From assembly GCA_964030785.1 (NCBI GenBank), contig CAXIQD010000332.1, positions 47,847-111,846 on the forward strand: a stretch of DNA of 64,000 nucleotides, written 5' to 3'. This DNA is from Siderastrea siderea (Eukaryota > Cnidaria > Anthozoa > Scleractinia > Rhizangiidae). The translations under genes were made by a program, and so were the position numbers. Shown here piece by piece: positions 24,001 through 36,812 of this stretch. A model generated the notes under the pieces. The model saw nothing but the letters and a program-made list of their open reading frames with translations, searched no databases and was not told where the DNA came from. Positions within the stretch are counted from its first letter, which is position 1. Every line of letters begins with the position of its first letter.

Positions 24001-24274
24001 AACTCCAGGTGAGGTTACTTTCTATAAACACAATTCCATAATCACTAATTGAAACATACAATGTGCCTCAAAAACTAAGAACACCTATTATTTGGTGACT
24101 AATTGGAGTGTTTTCAATATTTTGATGATTCACTGTTTATCTGAATGGAAAAAGAAAAACCAAGTTATTAAAATTTCTTATAATATTACATTTTCGTAGA
24201 CCATTGTCTTCTCTGGACATGTTTGCAAGTGAGTTCAATTCACCACATTAGCTGCTTTTGACATCTGTTAACTA

Positions 24275-24456
24275 AGGCGCCGTTTACATGAGTTATTTCA
24301 TCCCGGGATGAACACGAACACATTTTTGCTCCAAATCATGTAAACGCTCACAGGTAAATGACCAGACACCGAGATGAAAATCATCCCGGGATGAGATGAA
24401 GGTCATCCCGGGGTGAAACTCATCCCGGGATGAAATAACTCATGTAAACGGCGCCT
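24275..24456. mobile_element. Short MITE with AGGCGCCGTTTACATGAGTT ends
   Basis: Inverted repeats of about 37 bases beginning AGGCGCCGTTTACATG and containing CATCCCGGGATGA. CATCCCGGG is repeated internally four times. The flanks read AACT on both sides, a possible target duplication. Confidence 0.88.
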
Positions 24457-25000
24457 AACTTTGTTAGCCAAACATCAGTGTTCTCCCCTGATTGAAAAAA
24501 GTATTGTATTATAAAAAATTGTAAGATGTCTACCAACCTGATGCAGAATCGCTTGTTGACGATGACTTCTTTTGCCAAAGCCAGAGGCATGGTCACAAAG
24601 CCATGAACAGATTGTTCGGCGTTATTGTCGGGTTTTCGTAGATAGCTCGGGTGGTCGGTTTGGTGGACGGATACAGAGCGCAAAGCATTGTTGGATTTTC
24701 TAGCGGTAAAGCTGTTGAGAATTATGCCGAACATCACCGACAACGCCTCGGTATGGGTTCGGCAGCTCGTAAAAGGCTGAGAATCAGTTCTTATGATCAG
24801 CGGACTACCTTTAATACACAAACTTAACATGGAAATCAAATGGAAATAGTTTCCAAGTTTAGAAGGTCGTGAGTGAAAGATTCTTGCGCTTTCAAGCATG
24901 TTAGAACTCAGAAGGACTTAATTTGGGTTGCTGTCGAAGGTAGCTATAAATTACAGTCGATTTCACTGCGTAGGGAAAACCACACACGGCAAACTCCTGT

Positions 25001-25247
25001 CATCGTCAAACTCCTGTCGCACAAAAGCAAAATGAAGATCCTCTTAAAGCGGAAAATGCTGAAGGGCAAGGGCTTAGTTATTGCTGAGGACATGGCTGAC
25101 GACATTGCGAAAAGGCTAAAGGAGCTAAAACGTAAAAGATCGGTCGAAAGCTCGTGGTTTTCGAACGGAAAAATCAGGTACAAGCAGCGTGACGACCCAC
25201 GGGTAAAGGAGATTAGAAGTTGGCGTGACATTACAAACATTGAATAA
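25001..25247 (+). pseudogene. LINE ORF1 C-terminal fragment
   Basis: The frame that is open from 24873 becomes LINE sequence at 25001. It has the PVIVKLLSHKSK and LKGKGLVIAEDM segments typical of the C-terminal domain of LINE ORF1 nucleic-acid chaperones, then SSWFSNGKIRYK. The N-terminal part is missing because of 5' truncation. It ends 57 bases before ORF2. Confidence 0.7.
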
Positions 25248-25304
25248 TGACATTTATAGAAAGGTATTTAGTGTCTTTGATAACTAAATTGTTTAGTTAC
25301 CTAA

Positions 25305-28300
25305 ATGATTACAAATATATCTAGTCTAAATGATTCACTGCCATTTTCGCAGCTAAATAACATTGAATTTTTGAATATTTGTGAGCAATCTCAACCAGAC
25401 ATGAATGACAATGAATTTACTAAATTAAAAAATCTTACATTCAATCCGTTTTCGAGGAACAATAATGGAAAAACATATTTAACACTCAATTCAGATTTGG
25501 ACCCTGACCAGAATTATTACAATCAAATTATAACTCAAGTCGAGTCTTGTGATTACCATGATGAAGATACTTTTAAATGCATGACAAAGGATTCTAAGGG
25601 TGACGAATTTTCTGTTTTACACTTAAACACTCGCAGCATACTAAACAAGTTTGATGATCTTAAAGCATATCTGAATTCCTTAGAATATGAATTCTCTGTA
25701 ATAGGGCTATCTGAAACTTGGCTCAATCAAAATAATATTAATGATTTTCCATTACCATGCTACCATAATACTGGAAAGGTTAGGAAGAACAAACATGGAG
25801 GAGGTGTTGGTTTGTACGTAAACTGCTCATATCAATTCAGAGAGCGAGATGACCTAGCTGTTAATATTGATGACGTAATTGAATCACAGTTTATAGAGCT
25901 AACATCTAAACCAAAAAATACTTTAATTGGAATTATATATAGGCCACCAAACAGCAGGATAGAGCAATTCATTGAATGCCTTGCTGAGATGCTTCAAAAA
26001 CTTGACTTGCAGAATAAGAAGTGTTATTTGATGGGAGATTTTAATCTTGATCTTTTAAAATTAGATGAAAATCAGTACATAAAGGATTTTATAAATCAGA
26101 TGTTTTCCTCGACGTTTTATCCACTAATTTCAAAGCCGACAAGAATAACCAACTCTAGTGCAACATTAATTGATAACATATTTGTCAACAATCTTGATGA
26201 GTGCCATAAGTGTGGTATTCTTTTCACAGACCTTTCTGATCATTTACCTGTGTTTCAAATAACATCCTCCATAAAAAAGGTAAATGATACACATTGTGAA
26301 ATTAAACATAGAGTAATGAATAAAAAAACTACACATCGACTATGCCAGGATTTAGAAATTGAAGACTGGAGTGATGTTTATGATAAAACGGATCCACAAG
26401 AAGCTTATAATAATTTTTATAATAAGCTGTTTAAATTATATGAAATAAATATTCCATTGAAGAAAAGCGAAAACAAAAATAATGCTACTAATCAAAAAAT
26501 ACCCTGGGTAACAAAGGGTATTCTTAAATCAAGAAAAACCAAAAATAAATTATATAAGAAATTTATCAAAAATCCAAACGAAAAAAATGAATCAATTTAT
26601 AAGACATACAGAAATAAATTCAACAAAATAAAGAATGCAGGTAAAAAATATTATTACAGCAAAGAGTTTAATGAGCACAAAGGCAACCTGAGATACTCGT
26701 GGAAACTAATAAAAGAAGTCATAAACAAAAACAAAGTAAAAATGGAATTACCAGACAACTTCAAACAAAATGAAACATTAATATCAGATCCAGTTGAAAT
26801 TAGCAATAAATTTAATGAATACTTCATTAATGTTGGACCAAAGCTGGCTGACAGAATTCAAAACAACAATGTAAACTTTGCAACATTCTTAGGAGAGATA
26901 TCTGTAAACTCTATCTTATTAGATGCAGTCACAGAAAAAGAAGTAGAAAGTGAAATAAGCAATTTAAATAGTAATAAATCATGTGGTCATGATGAAATAC
27001 CACCCAAACTTGTGAAGGAGATCTCTAGACAAATTGTAAAACCATTAACACACATTTACAATCAATCTCTTCTCACTGGAGTTGTCCCTAATGAGCTAAA
27101 AATAGCACTTGTTACACCAGTATTTAAGGCAAATAGCAAGGAGGAATTTTCAAATTATAGACCAATCTCTGTCCTTCCATGTTTCAGTAAAATTCTAGCA
27201 AAAATTATGTACAAAAGAGTTGTTAAATATTTGGACAAACACAACATGTTGTTTCAAAGTCAGTATGGTTTCCGAAAAAAACATTCAACCAACTTAGCAA
27301 CCATAGAGCTTGTTACTAAGATACTACAGACAATAGATAACAGTGAATACACAATCGGAGTATTTTTAGACCTCGCAAAGGCATTTGACACAGTAAACTA
27401 TGAAATATTACTAAAAAAACTGGAACATATGGAATAAGGGGAATTGCCCTTGAATGGTTTCAGAACTATCTAACAAACATAAAACAGATGGTTAAATATA
27501 AATCAGAAAAATCAGATAGCTTAACAATCAAATGTGGTGTGCCTCAGGGATCTGTCTTAGGACCACTTCTTTTCCTCGTATACATGAATGATATTTCAAG
27601 GTGCTCAGAGATCTTATCAACTATTCTTTTTGCTGATGACACAAATCTGTTTTTGAGTCATAAAAATTTAGTTACTCTAAAAGAAACAATGAACCGAGAG
27701 TTAAGTAAGATTGCATCTTGGCTTTCTGCTAATAAACTTTCTTTAAATATTAAGAAAACACACTTTATAATTTTCAAATCCAGAGGGAAGAAATCAAATC
27801 AACATGTTTCAATCACAATAAACAACCAAGAAATTGAGCAAGTTAAGTATACTAAATTTTTGGGATTATACATAGATGATGAGTTCACATGGAAATATCA
27901 CATTGACCAAGTTGCTACTAAAATATCAAAAATGACAGGTATAATGGCCAAGGCAAGGCATTACTTATCTCAAAAAACTCTACAGACAATTTATGACACC
28001 ATGGTATACCCTTATTTGACATACTGTAATATCGTCTGGACAAGTACTTATCCATCCAGGCCTAAATCATTATTTATGCTGCAAAAAAGATAGTTAGAAT
28101 TATGAAGTTTGCAAAATACAAGGAAAAATCTAGACCACTACTGATTCCTATCATCAAAGATTCTTAATATATATGAGTTAAATACATACCTGATGGCACT
28201 CTTTATGTACTCATACTTTAGTGATAATCTACCAAGTTATTTTACTAATTATTTTAAATTAAATGAAATGATCCATAGCCATAACACTAGAACAGCCTCA

Positions 28301-28471
28301 AATATATATATTGATTATAAAAGGACAAATTATGGGAAATTTTCTCTTAAATTTAGGGGGGCCCAAATTTGGAACAAATTACCTAAGGAACTTAAAGTAT
28401 TAAAAACATATAGCCTATTTAAAAAATCAGCAAAAGTTTATGTGCAAAATCATATGTATTCCTTAAGCTAG
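25305..28471 (+). pseudogene. LINE ORF2: endonuclease and reverse transcriptase, frameshifted
   Basis: The first 710 codons hold an apurinic-type endonuclease (NTRS at the start, GLSETWL, MGDFNLDLL, LSDHLPVF), a linker, then the RT fingers and palm (YRPISVLPCFS, FLDLAKAFDTV). A frameshift near 27425-27440 breaks it inside the palm; the next frame (27488-28093) carries GVPQGSVLGPLLF and the catalytic FADD. Another break near 28090 separates the C-terminal 92 codons (28193-28471). An intact ORF2 would cut DNA and copy the LINE RNA at the target; this copy cannot make one protein. Motif order and spacing fit CR1/L2/Rex-type elements. Confidence 0.88.
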
Positions 28472-28901
28472 ATTATAGTTAATTTTTTAAAAATAGCAAA
28501 ACCCGTGTTAGTGACTACATTTATAGAAATTATATCCATCTGCTATATTATTGTTAGTTTTTAACATATGGGGATCTTCTTTAGAAAAGCTCAGTAGAGC
28601 TTGCTAAGATCTCCAGTCATTATATATTATTATTTTTAGCAGATATATGACATTTCTGTAAATTAGAAATATAATGGACGAATAAAGTATTAACAAACCA
28701 ACTTTGATTCTTTCTTGCACGGCGGTTTTAAAGGGACAGTGAGTCACGAAACTGTGCTAAATTATCGCTAGAAAACTTTATGCATGCCCAACTTTGTGTT
28801 GGAACATTTAAAGGAACATATTATTTCATTAAGAGAAAAAAACCATGACCATTTCATATCGAATTAATGTCAACACGCTTAAAGATTTTGAAAAGCTTAG
28901 C

Positions 28902-29114
28902 TTAACCCTTTAAGCCCTAAGCCCTGATGAAAATGAAATTTCTCTTTACATGATCACTACTTGTTTGAACATTCAAGTGACAAGAATAAAGGAAGTGATC
29001 GCTGAGGATAGGATGTCTTGATATTTAGGCAAATTCTCCTTATTAGTTTCATAAGAAATGTATGGAGATCAGTAATGAGAATATGCATTTTTATATCAGG
29101 GCTTAAAGGGTTAA
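28902..29114. mobile_element. MITE with TTAACCCTTTAAGCCCT ends
   Basis: Inverted ends TTAACCCTTTAAGCCCT and AGGGCTTAAAGGGTTAA, with TTAA on both sides (28902-28905, 29111-29114). Unit 2 of the host duplication has an empty site, which confirms insertion. Confidence 0.85.
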
Positions 29115-29744
29115 TTTTGTCAAGTTATAAACCACTTCCATGCGTGCCATCCGTAGCAACAGACGACAAAGAATAGATTCAGTGAAGTAATATAGTCTTT
29201 AGTAACAAAACTAGACCATTATTTGTGGGCGTTCATTGATGTGAGGACATATTTTTTATTTTTAACGTGAACTATAACAGCATGAATGTTCCCCTTTAAT
29301 ATTTATTATGCTGAGTGTTCTGATTTGATTATTTTCAGATTGTAACCTTGATTCCATGTTGTGTTTTTGACTGTAAATAACTATTGTTCATTGTATGATG
29401 TGAGCAATGTCCCTTCTGCTTCATAGACGGCATGTTGATCTGTTTTCCAAGGTACTGTACTTCTGAGTTCAAGAACAATTTATAATAATACTTGCCCTTT
29501 CAAGCCTTGTTAGGACTCAGAAAGACATAATTTGGGTTGTCGTCAAAGGTAACTATAAATTACAGTCTAGTTCACTGCTTAGTGAAACCCATGCGCCGCA
29601 AACAAACTTTGATTCTTACTTGCACGGCATTTAAAGGGGCATAGTCACGAGTATTTCGCAGATTTGTGGTCAAAACTTGCTAAAATTATTGGTAGCTAAC
29701 TTTATCCATGCTCAACATCATGTTTGAACATTTAAAGGAACATA

Positions 29745-30172
29745 TTAAGATGGAATCCATCAGGAAATTGAGTAATTGGTGGACAAAAACCTTGTACCAG
29801 AATAATTTAAAGTATATCGCATTCTTTTTTACACTTTTTAAGAGCTATAGATGTAGTTTGTTATCTGTAATAACCCCAAAGACTATTTCTATTGGGAGTC
29901 CGTGAAATTTAATTTCAAATTTAACAGGAATTGTGTAAACACAGGTAAAATAGGTAAATTTTTATGCGTAAGATTTCATTTTGTGAAATTTGAAATTCCT
30001 TTTCTCGGGCTCCCATAAGAAATTGTCTTTGGGGTTGTTACAGATAACAAATTACATCCATGGCTCTCAAAAAATGTAAAAAAGAATGCGATATGCTTTA
30101 AATTATTCTGGTACAAGGTTTTTGTTCACTGAAAATTGAAATTACTCAATTTCCTAATGGATTCCGTCTTAA
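29745..30172. mobile_element. Foldback MITE with TTAA target, about 190-base arms
   Basis: The left arm begins after TTAA at 29745 (AGATGGAATCCATCAGGAAA) and the right arm ends before TTAA at 30169-30172 with the complement. The arms match over about 190 bases. Unit 1 of the duplication lacks it. Confidence 0.88.
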
Positions 30173-30610
30173 CTTAATTTCATTAAGAGAAAACAAACCA
30201 TGACCATTTAATATCGATTTAATGTCAACACACTTAAAGATTTTGAAAAGTTTAGCCTAATTTTTTCAAGTTGCAATCCATTTCCTTCCGTGCGATCCAT
30301 GGTAACAGACGAAAAAAAAGTTTCAGTGAAGTAATATAGTCTTTATTAACAAAACTAGACCATTATTTGTGGGTGTTCATTGATGTGAGGACATATTTTT
30401 TATTTTTAAAGTGAACTAAAACAGCGTGACTATGTTTAATATGCTGAGTGTTCTGATTTGATTATTTTCAGATTGTAACCTTGATTCCATGTTGTGGTTT
30501 TGACTGTAAATAATTATCGTTCATTGTATGGTGTGAGCAACGTCCCTTCTCGTTAGTAAGCAGATGGCACATTGACCTTTTTTTCAAGTCACTGTACTTG
30601 CTTCTACATG

Positions 30611-31407
30611 GTAAATAAATTTCATTTTGGACATTGCATTTTCCTGATCTAAAAAAATGAGGAGGATGAAAGTTAGTTCTTGAGTTCATAAGTAACAAGA
30701 AAGCCCAATGGGCCATTCCACATGAGAGGTAAAGAAAATGTAATTTGTCAAATCAATTTCTTTAGAGTAAATTGTACACCATCAAAGAGACTAAACATCA
30801 GTGTACTCAAAACACGCATGTCGCATTGAGTTCTAGCCATTCACATTGTGTGAGGGGTCTAGCACTTCATATCTCAATAAAAGAACTAAACAATATTTTT
30901 GTCTTTTTGAAGAATTGAAATCGTGAAAATTTTCTTTTTTCCTTAATCTGTTAGCTTAATTCTCAACTGATAGTTGCATTTTTCAACTACCATCAATCAC
31001 TGAAGATGAATAAAAAAATATGTTTTGGCTTAAAGGGATTAAAATATTCTTTCATGCACCGTGCACGTGGTTGGTGGATATATGTTTATGAAGGCTGTGG
31101 TATTTGCCACGACTGATGAAGGGGTCATTCGCTAAACGTCTTGTTTAAAACATAACTTGGCACTTTGTACACCATGTTGTCTTTTCGTTTATTTCATTTT
31201 ATTAGGATCAAGCTTTTATATGTGTTAAAGATCTATTCCTGAGGATTTGGATGCCAGAACCCTCCAGGTAATTAAGTCCTGACATGAAAATGCATATTCT
31301 CCTTACTGTTTTCCATTCATTCTTATGGAACTAGTAAGGGGAATTAATCTAAATATCAAGACCTCTCATTTCGGTTATTAAAATGCCTGTGAGATCTCCA
31401 TGAAAAA
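30611..31407. other. Non-coding stretch
   Basis: AT-rich with no gene seen. A degraded repeat with GCATATTCTCCTTACT and GGAACTAGTAAGGGGAAT (31290-31350) may be remains of a transposon. Confidence 0.4.
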
Positions 31408-31995
31408 AGTTTACTACAACTAGAATAGACTTCTAAGCGCGGATTGCTGTCACCATTATTTTCAGATGGGTACGGCCTTCCTTGAAAAGACAGTCAGGAG
31501 ATTGTGCACGTTCGTGAATCAGCATGTCTTTCTTTCAGTTGTCCAGCATTACACTCTGCAGGTGTTGGCAAAATTGGTTTTGAATGTTGGTCTTGTTTGC
31601 AAGAGTGTTAAGCATGTACTCTTTGCTAAATACAAGACTTGCATCACATTGCTCCCTGGCCACATGGAGGTGTGTAAATGTTCAAGATGATTTTAATTTT
31701 CACTAGTTATTCTTTTAGCTAGGTAATTTCATTTTTACTAGAAGAAATGTTTACTAGAATAAACTTCTAACATTGCTGTCACCATTATTTTCAGATGGGT
31801 ACAGAAGATTTTGCACCTTCTGGGCATGGGAATCAGCAGGTCTTTCTTTAAGCTGTCCAGTGTTAGCGAAATTGGTTCTGAATGATGGTTGCTCCCTTCT
31901 TTGCACGTCGAGGTGTGTAGGTGCTACAGTTCATTTTAATTTTGTCTAGTTAATTTTTTTACCTAGGTTATTCTATTGTTACTAGAAGAAATGTT
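31408..31995 (+). repeat. Tandem duplication with an exon-like core
   Basis: Two diverged units of about 330 bases (31408-31740 and 31741-31995). Each has GCTGTCACCATTATTTTCAG followed by ATGGGTACRG, which looks like an acceptor plus exon start. Unit 1 keeps a 74-codon frame (31466-31690); unit 2 is broken by deletions. No known domain is visible, so it may be a decayed duplicated exon. Confidence 0.5.
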
Positions 31996-32104
31996 TCCAT
32001 TTCAAATGTTATTATTATCTGCAGTGTACAATGTATAAATGCATAGAAAGTTAGCCACATAGGGCGCAAAGTGTGACCTAGGTTACTCTATAGGAAATGA
32101 ACAC

Positions 32105-32105
<1 letters not shown>

Positions 32106-32156
<51 letters not shown>

Positions 32157-32157
32157 G
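32106..32157. repeat. (ATT)n microsatellite
   Basis: About 17 perfect ATT units, some 220 bases before the satellite array. Confidence 0.97.
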
Positions 32158-32373
32158 TGTTATTGGAGAGCTCATAAGAAAGTTTTACAGCATGTACTGT
32201 AAAATACAGTTAATGGAACATGACAATGTTCATGCACCATGGGTGGCCAAGGGGCAACGATGTACTTTACCTTTCCTAGCCTTCTGAACATTCGCATGTT
32301 ATTTTCCAGTGTTGCAACCCTGTCCAATTAGTTTTCTTTCGCTAGTTTTGGTTAGTTTTTTTACTTAGTTTTG

Positions 32374-35300
32374 GTTCACTGCGATGACCAACACGTAATT
32401 CTAAAATGTTCTTTCTGTCTCACGCTTTGTTTTGTTTTTGTTTTTTGGTTGTTTTTTTGTCCTTTCAGGCAGTCATGGCAACTGTGTTTTACAAAATGTA
32501 GGCTGTGTCCAGGCTCCAGTCAGAGGCTCAGCTCAGGGACTGCGGGGCGAGTGCCGGCGGACACCCTCACCTGTGGGCCTAGTTGTTTGTAAGCTGAATT
32601 TGACAGTCTCTTGGCCCGTCAGTCTCGAGCTGCGCAGCTCAGAAAAGTCTCCACGGCTGGCTTAATTACCTTTAAAGGTGTGATTGACGTAACCAGAAAT
32701 TAGAACGAGCTTAAATACAGCATTAAGGCCGGGTAATACCGCGTCAATTAAGGCCAGCACCCTAAGACGATCAAGTTGATGTTATTATAAGGCTCGCTGC
32801 TGGTGGATAGAAACGAAAGCAGTGTGTTCTTGCACCGCAACAACTAATGTTCTTTGAATATTAATATATGAAATGCATATATTTGAACTGGGGATAAAGG
32901 TAGAAATTATGTGTACAGAGGTCATGGGTTCGATTCCCGACCAAGCCTGAATTTTTTCAGGTTTCTTCTTTTCACGCGCTTAGCTTGAAGCACCCAGTTC
33001 ACTGCGATGACCAACACGTAATTCTAAAATGTTCTTTCTGTCTCACGCTTTGTTTTGTTTTTTGTTTTTTGGTTGTTTTTTTTTGTCCTTTCAGGCAGTC
33101 ATGGCAACTGTGTTTTACAAAATGTAGGCTGTGTCCAGGCTCCAGTCAGAGGCTCAGCTCAGGGACTGCGGGGCGAGTGCCGGCGGACACCCTCACCTGT
33201 GGGCCTAGTTGTTTGTAAGCTGAATTTGACAGTCTCTTGGCCCGTCAGTCTCGAGCTGCGCAGCTCAGAAAAGTCTCCACGGCTGGCTTAATTACCTTTA
33301 AAGGTGTGATTGACGTAACCAGAAATTAGAACGAGCTTAAATACAGCATTAAGGCCGGGTAATACCGCGTCAATTAAGGCCAGCACCCTAAGACGATCAA
33401 GTTGATGTTATTATAAGGCTCGCTGCTGGTGGATAGAAACGAAAGCAGTGTGTTCTTGCACCGCAACAACTAATGTTCTTTGAATATTAATATATGAAAT
33501 GCATATATTTGAACTGGGGATAAAGGTAGAAATTATGTGTACAGAGGTCATGGGTTCGATTCCCGACCAAGCCTGAATTTTTTCAGGTTTCTTCTTTTCA
33601 CGCGCTTAGCTTGAAGCACCCAGTTCACTGCGATGACCAACACGTAATTCTAAAATGTTCTTTCTGTCTCACGCTTTGTTTTGTTTTTTGTTTTTTGGTT
33701 GTTTTTTTTTGTCCTTTCAGGCAGTCATGGCAACTGTGTTTTACAAAATGTAGGCTGTGTCCAGGCTCCAGTCAGAGGCTCAGCTCAGGGACTGCGGGGC
33801 GAGTGCCGGCGGACACCCTCACCTGTGGGCCTAGTTGTTTGTAAGCTGAATTTGACAGTCTCTTGGCCCGTCAGTCTCGAGCTGCGCAGCTCAGAAAAGT
33901 CTCCACGGCTGGCTTAATTACCTTTAAAGGTGTGATTGACGTAACCAGAAATTAGAACGAGCTTAAATACAGCATTAAGGCCGGGTAATACCGCGTCAAT
34001 TAAGGCCAGCACCCTAAGACGATCAAGTTGATGTTATTATAAGGCTCGCTGCTGGTGGATAGAAACGAAAGCAGTGTGTTCTTGCACCGCAACAACTAAT
34101 GTTCTTTGAATATTAATATATGAAATGCATATATTTGAACTGGGGATAAAGGTAGAAATTATGTGTACAGAGGTCATGGGTTCGATTCCCGACCAAGCCT
34201 GAATTTTTTCAGGTTTCTTCTTTTCACGCGCTTAGCTTGAAGCACCCAGTTCACTGCGATGACCAACACGTAATTCTAAAATGTTCTTTCTGTCTCACGC
34301 TTTGTTTTGTTTTTTGTTTTTTGGTTGTTTTTTTTTGTCCTTTCAGGCAGTCATGGCAACTGTGTTTTACAAAATGTAGGCTGTGTCCAGGCTCCAGTCA
34401 GAGGCTCAGCTCAGGGACTGCGGGGCGAGTGCCGGCGGACACCCTCACCTGTGGGCCTAGTTGTTTGTAAGCTGAATTTGACAGTCTCTTGGCCCGTCAG
34501 TCTCGAGCTGCGCAGCTCAGAAAAGTCTCCACGGCTGGCTTAATTACCTTTAAAGGTGTGATTGACGTAACCAGAAATTAGAACGAGCTTAAATACAGCA
34601 TTAAGGCCGGGTAATACCGCGTCAATTAAGGCCAGCACCCTAAGACGATCAAGTTGATGTTATTATAAGGCTCGCTGCTGGTGGATAGAAACGAAAGCAG
34701 TGTGTTCTTGCACCGCAACAACTAATGTTCTTTGAATATTAATATATGAAATGCATATATTTGAACTGGGGATAAAGGTAGAAATTATGTGTACAGAGGT
34801 CATGGGTTCGATTCCCGACCAAGCCTGAATTTTTTCAGGTTTCTTCTTTTCACGCGCTTAGCTTGAAGCACCCAGTTCACTGCGATGACCAACACGTAAT
34901 TCTAAAATGTTCTTTCTGTCTCACGCTTTGTTTTGTTTTTTGTTTTTTGGTTGTTTTTTTTTGTCCTTTCAGGCAGTCATGGCAACTGTGTTTTACAAAA
35001 TGTAGGCTGTGTCCAGGCTCCAGTCAGAGGCTCAGCTCAGGGACTGCGGGGCGAGTGCCGGCGGACACCCTCACCTGTGGGCCTAGTTGTTTGTAAGCTG
35101 AATTTGACAGTCTCTTGGCCCGTCAGTCTCGAGCTGCGCAGCTCAGAAAAGTCTCCACGGCTGGCTTAATTACCTTTAAAGGTGTGATTGACGTAACCAG
35201 AAATTAGAACGAGCTTAAATACAGCATTAAGGCCGGGTAATACCGCGTCAATTAAGGCCAGCACCCTAAGACGATCAAGTTGATGTTATTATAAGGCTCG

Positions 35301-36673
35301 CTGCTGGTGGATAGAAACGAAAGCAGTGTGTTCTTGCACCGCAACAACTAATGTTCTTTGAATATTAATATATGAAATGCATATATTTGAACTGGGGATA
35401 AAGGTAGAAATTATGTGTACAGAGGTCATGGGTTCGATTCCCGACCAAGCCTGAATTTTTTCAGGTTTCTTCTTTTCACGCGCTTAGCTTGAAGCACCCA
35501 GTTCACTGCGATGACCAACACGTAATTCTAAAATGTTCTTTCTGTCTCACGCTTTGTTTTGTTTTTTGTTTTTTGGTTGTTTTTTTTTGTCCTTTCAGGC
35601 AGTCATGGCAACTGTGTTTTACAAAATGTAGGCTGTGTCCAGGCTCCAGTCAGAGGCTCAGCTCAGGGACTGCGGGGCGAGTGCCGGCGGACACCCTCAC
35701 CTGTGGGCCTAGTTGTTTGTAAGCTGAATTTGACAGTCTCTTGGCCCGTCAGTCTCGAGCTGCGCAGCTCAGAAAAGTCTCCACGGCTGGCTTAATTACC
35801 TTTAAAGGTGTGATTGACGTAACCAGAAATTAGAACGAGCTTAAATACAGCATTAAGGCCGGGTAATACCGCGTCAATTAAGGCCAGCACCCTAAGACGA
35901 TCAAGTTGATGTTATTATAAGGCTCGCTGCTGGTGGATAGAAACGAAAGCAGTGTGTTCTTGCACCGCAACAACTAATGTTCTTTGAATATTAATATATG
36001 AAATGCATATATTTGAACTGGGGATAAAGGTAGAAATTATGTGTACAGAGGTCATGGGTTCGATTCCCGACCAAGCCTGAATTTTTTCAGGTTTCTTCTT
36101 TTCACGCGCTTAGCTTGAAGCACCCAGTTCACTGCGATGACCAACACGTAATTCTAAAATGTTCTTTCTGTCTCACGCTTTGTTTTGTTTTTTGTTTTTT
36201 GGTTGTTTTTTTTTGTCCTTTCAGGCAGTCATGGCAACTGTGTTTTACAAAATGTAGGCTGTGTCCAGGCTCCAGTCAGAGGCTCAGCTCAGGGACTGCG
36301 GGGCGAGTGCCGGCGGACACCCTCACCTGTGGGCCTAGTTGTTTGTAAGCTGAATTTGACAGTCTCTTGGCCCGTCAGTCTCGAGCTGCGCAGCTCAGAA
36401 AAGTCTCCACGGCTGGCTTAATTACCTTTAAAGGTGTGATTGACGTAACCAGAAATTAGAACGAGCTTAAATACAGCATTAAGGCCGGGTAATACCGCGT
36501 CAATTAAGGCCAGCACCCTAAGACGATCAAGTTGATGTTATTATAAGGCTCGCTGCTGGTGGATAGAAACGAAAGCAGTGTGTTCTTGCACCGCAACAAC
36601 TAATGTTCTTTGAATATTAATATATGAAATGCATATATTTGAACTGGGGATAAAGGTAGAATTATGTGTAGGT
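32374..36673 (+). repeat. 626-base satellite, seven tandem units
   Basis: Units start at 32374, 32997, 33623, 34249, 34875, 35501 and 36127 (GTTCACTGCGATGACC). Unit 1 is 623 bases because its T-runs are shorter; units 2-6 are 626 bases and look identical; unit 7 stops near 36670 without the tail. Each unit has a T-rich tract ending in TCCTTTCAG, a GC-rich core (GGGACTGCGGGGCGAGTGCC), an AT-rich part, and a tail with GGTTCGATTCC (RNA polymerase III B-box type) and CCTGAATTTTTTCAGG. After unit 7, GTCATCGCAGTGAACTGG (36676-36693) is the inverted copy of the unit start, so the array is flanked by short inverted ends. The 77-78 codon frames in each unit are incidental. Confidence 0.93.
32931..32962 (+). 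other. SINE-like tail with tRNA B box (one of six)
   Basis: GGTTCGATTCC at 32937-32947 matches the tRNA internal B box and is followed by a short hairpin CCTGAATTTTTTCAGG. No matching A box and no tRNA cloverleaf lie upstream, so this is a SINE-type tail captured in the satellite, not a tRNA gene. It recurs every 626 bases in units 1-6. Confidence 0.65.
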
Positions 36674-36812
36674 AAGTCATCGCAGTGAACTGGCTGTCCG
36701 CAGAATTCAGACTTCGTTTACAGTGTCAGAAAGAGGAAAGAAACGAAACTAGTGTCTGAACAATGTTTTTGTTTTTTGCACGAATCAAAATGGGGAAAAT
36801 GTTCTTTTTGTG

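Larger units (their letters stand above)
25001..28694 (+). mobile_element. 5'-truncated CR1/L2-like LINE
   Basis: It contains the tail of an ORF1, an endonuclease-reverse transcriptase ORF2 and an AATAAAGTATTAACAAA end at 28680-28696. The boundaries come from comparison with unit 2 of the surrounding duplication, which lacks it; CAAACT before and CCAACT after the insertion may be a short target duplication. The 5' truncation is typical of target-primed reverse transcription. Confidence 0.85.
24880..30610 (+). repeat. Tandem duplication of about 1 kb, interrupted by insertions
   Basis: Unit 1 is 24880-25000 continued at 28695-29490; unit 2 is 29491-30610. Shared landmarks include TTTCAAGC, TTTGGGTTG, TATAAATTACAGTC, the CTTTGATTCTT/TTGCACGGC stretch, GAACATTTAAAGGAACATAT and a long block around GCTGAGTGTTCTGATTTGAT (29311 and 30439). 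The LINE and the 28902 MITE sit only in unit 1 and the 29745 MITE only in unit 2, so all three insertions came after the duplication. No coding function is recognised in the unit. Confidence 0.8.

Noticed and set aside
24420..24899. 159-codon minus-strand frame
   Set aside because: Part of it lies in the 24275 MITE and the tandem-duplication unit. A possible donor at about 24537 is not enough to call an exon.
32931..32962. tRNA gene
   Set aside because: Only a B-box match; there is no A box at the right distance and no cloverleaf.
32371..36421. Repeated 73-78 codon frames in the satellite
   Set aside because: Two overlapping frames recur because the DNA is repeated. They cross the T-tract and a likely TTTCAG acceptor, and show no domain.
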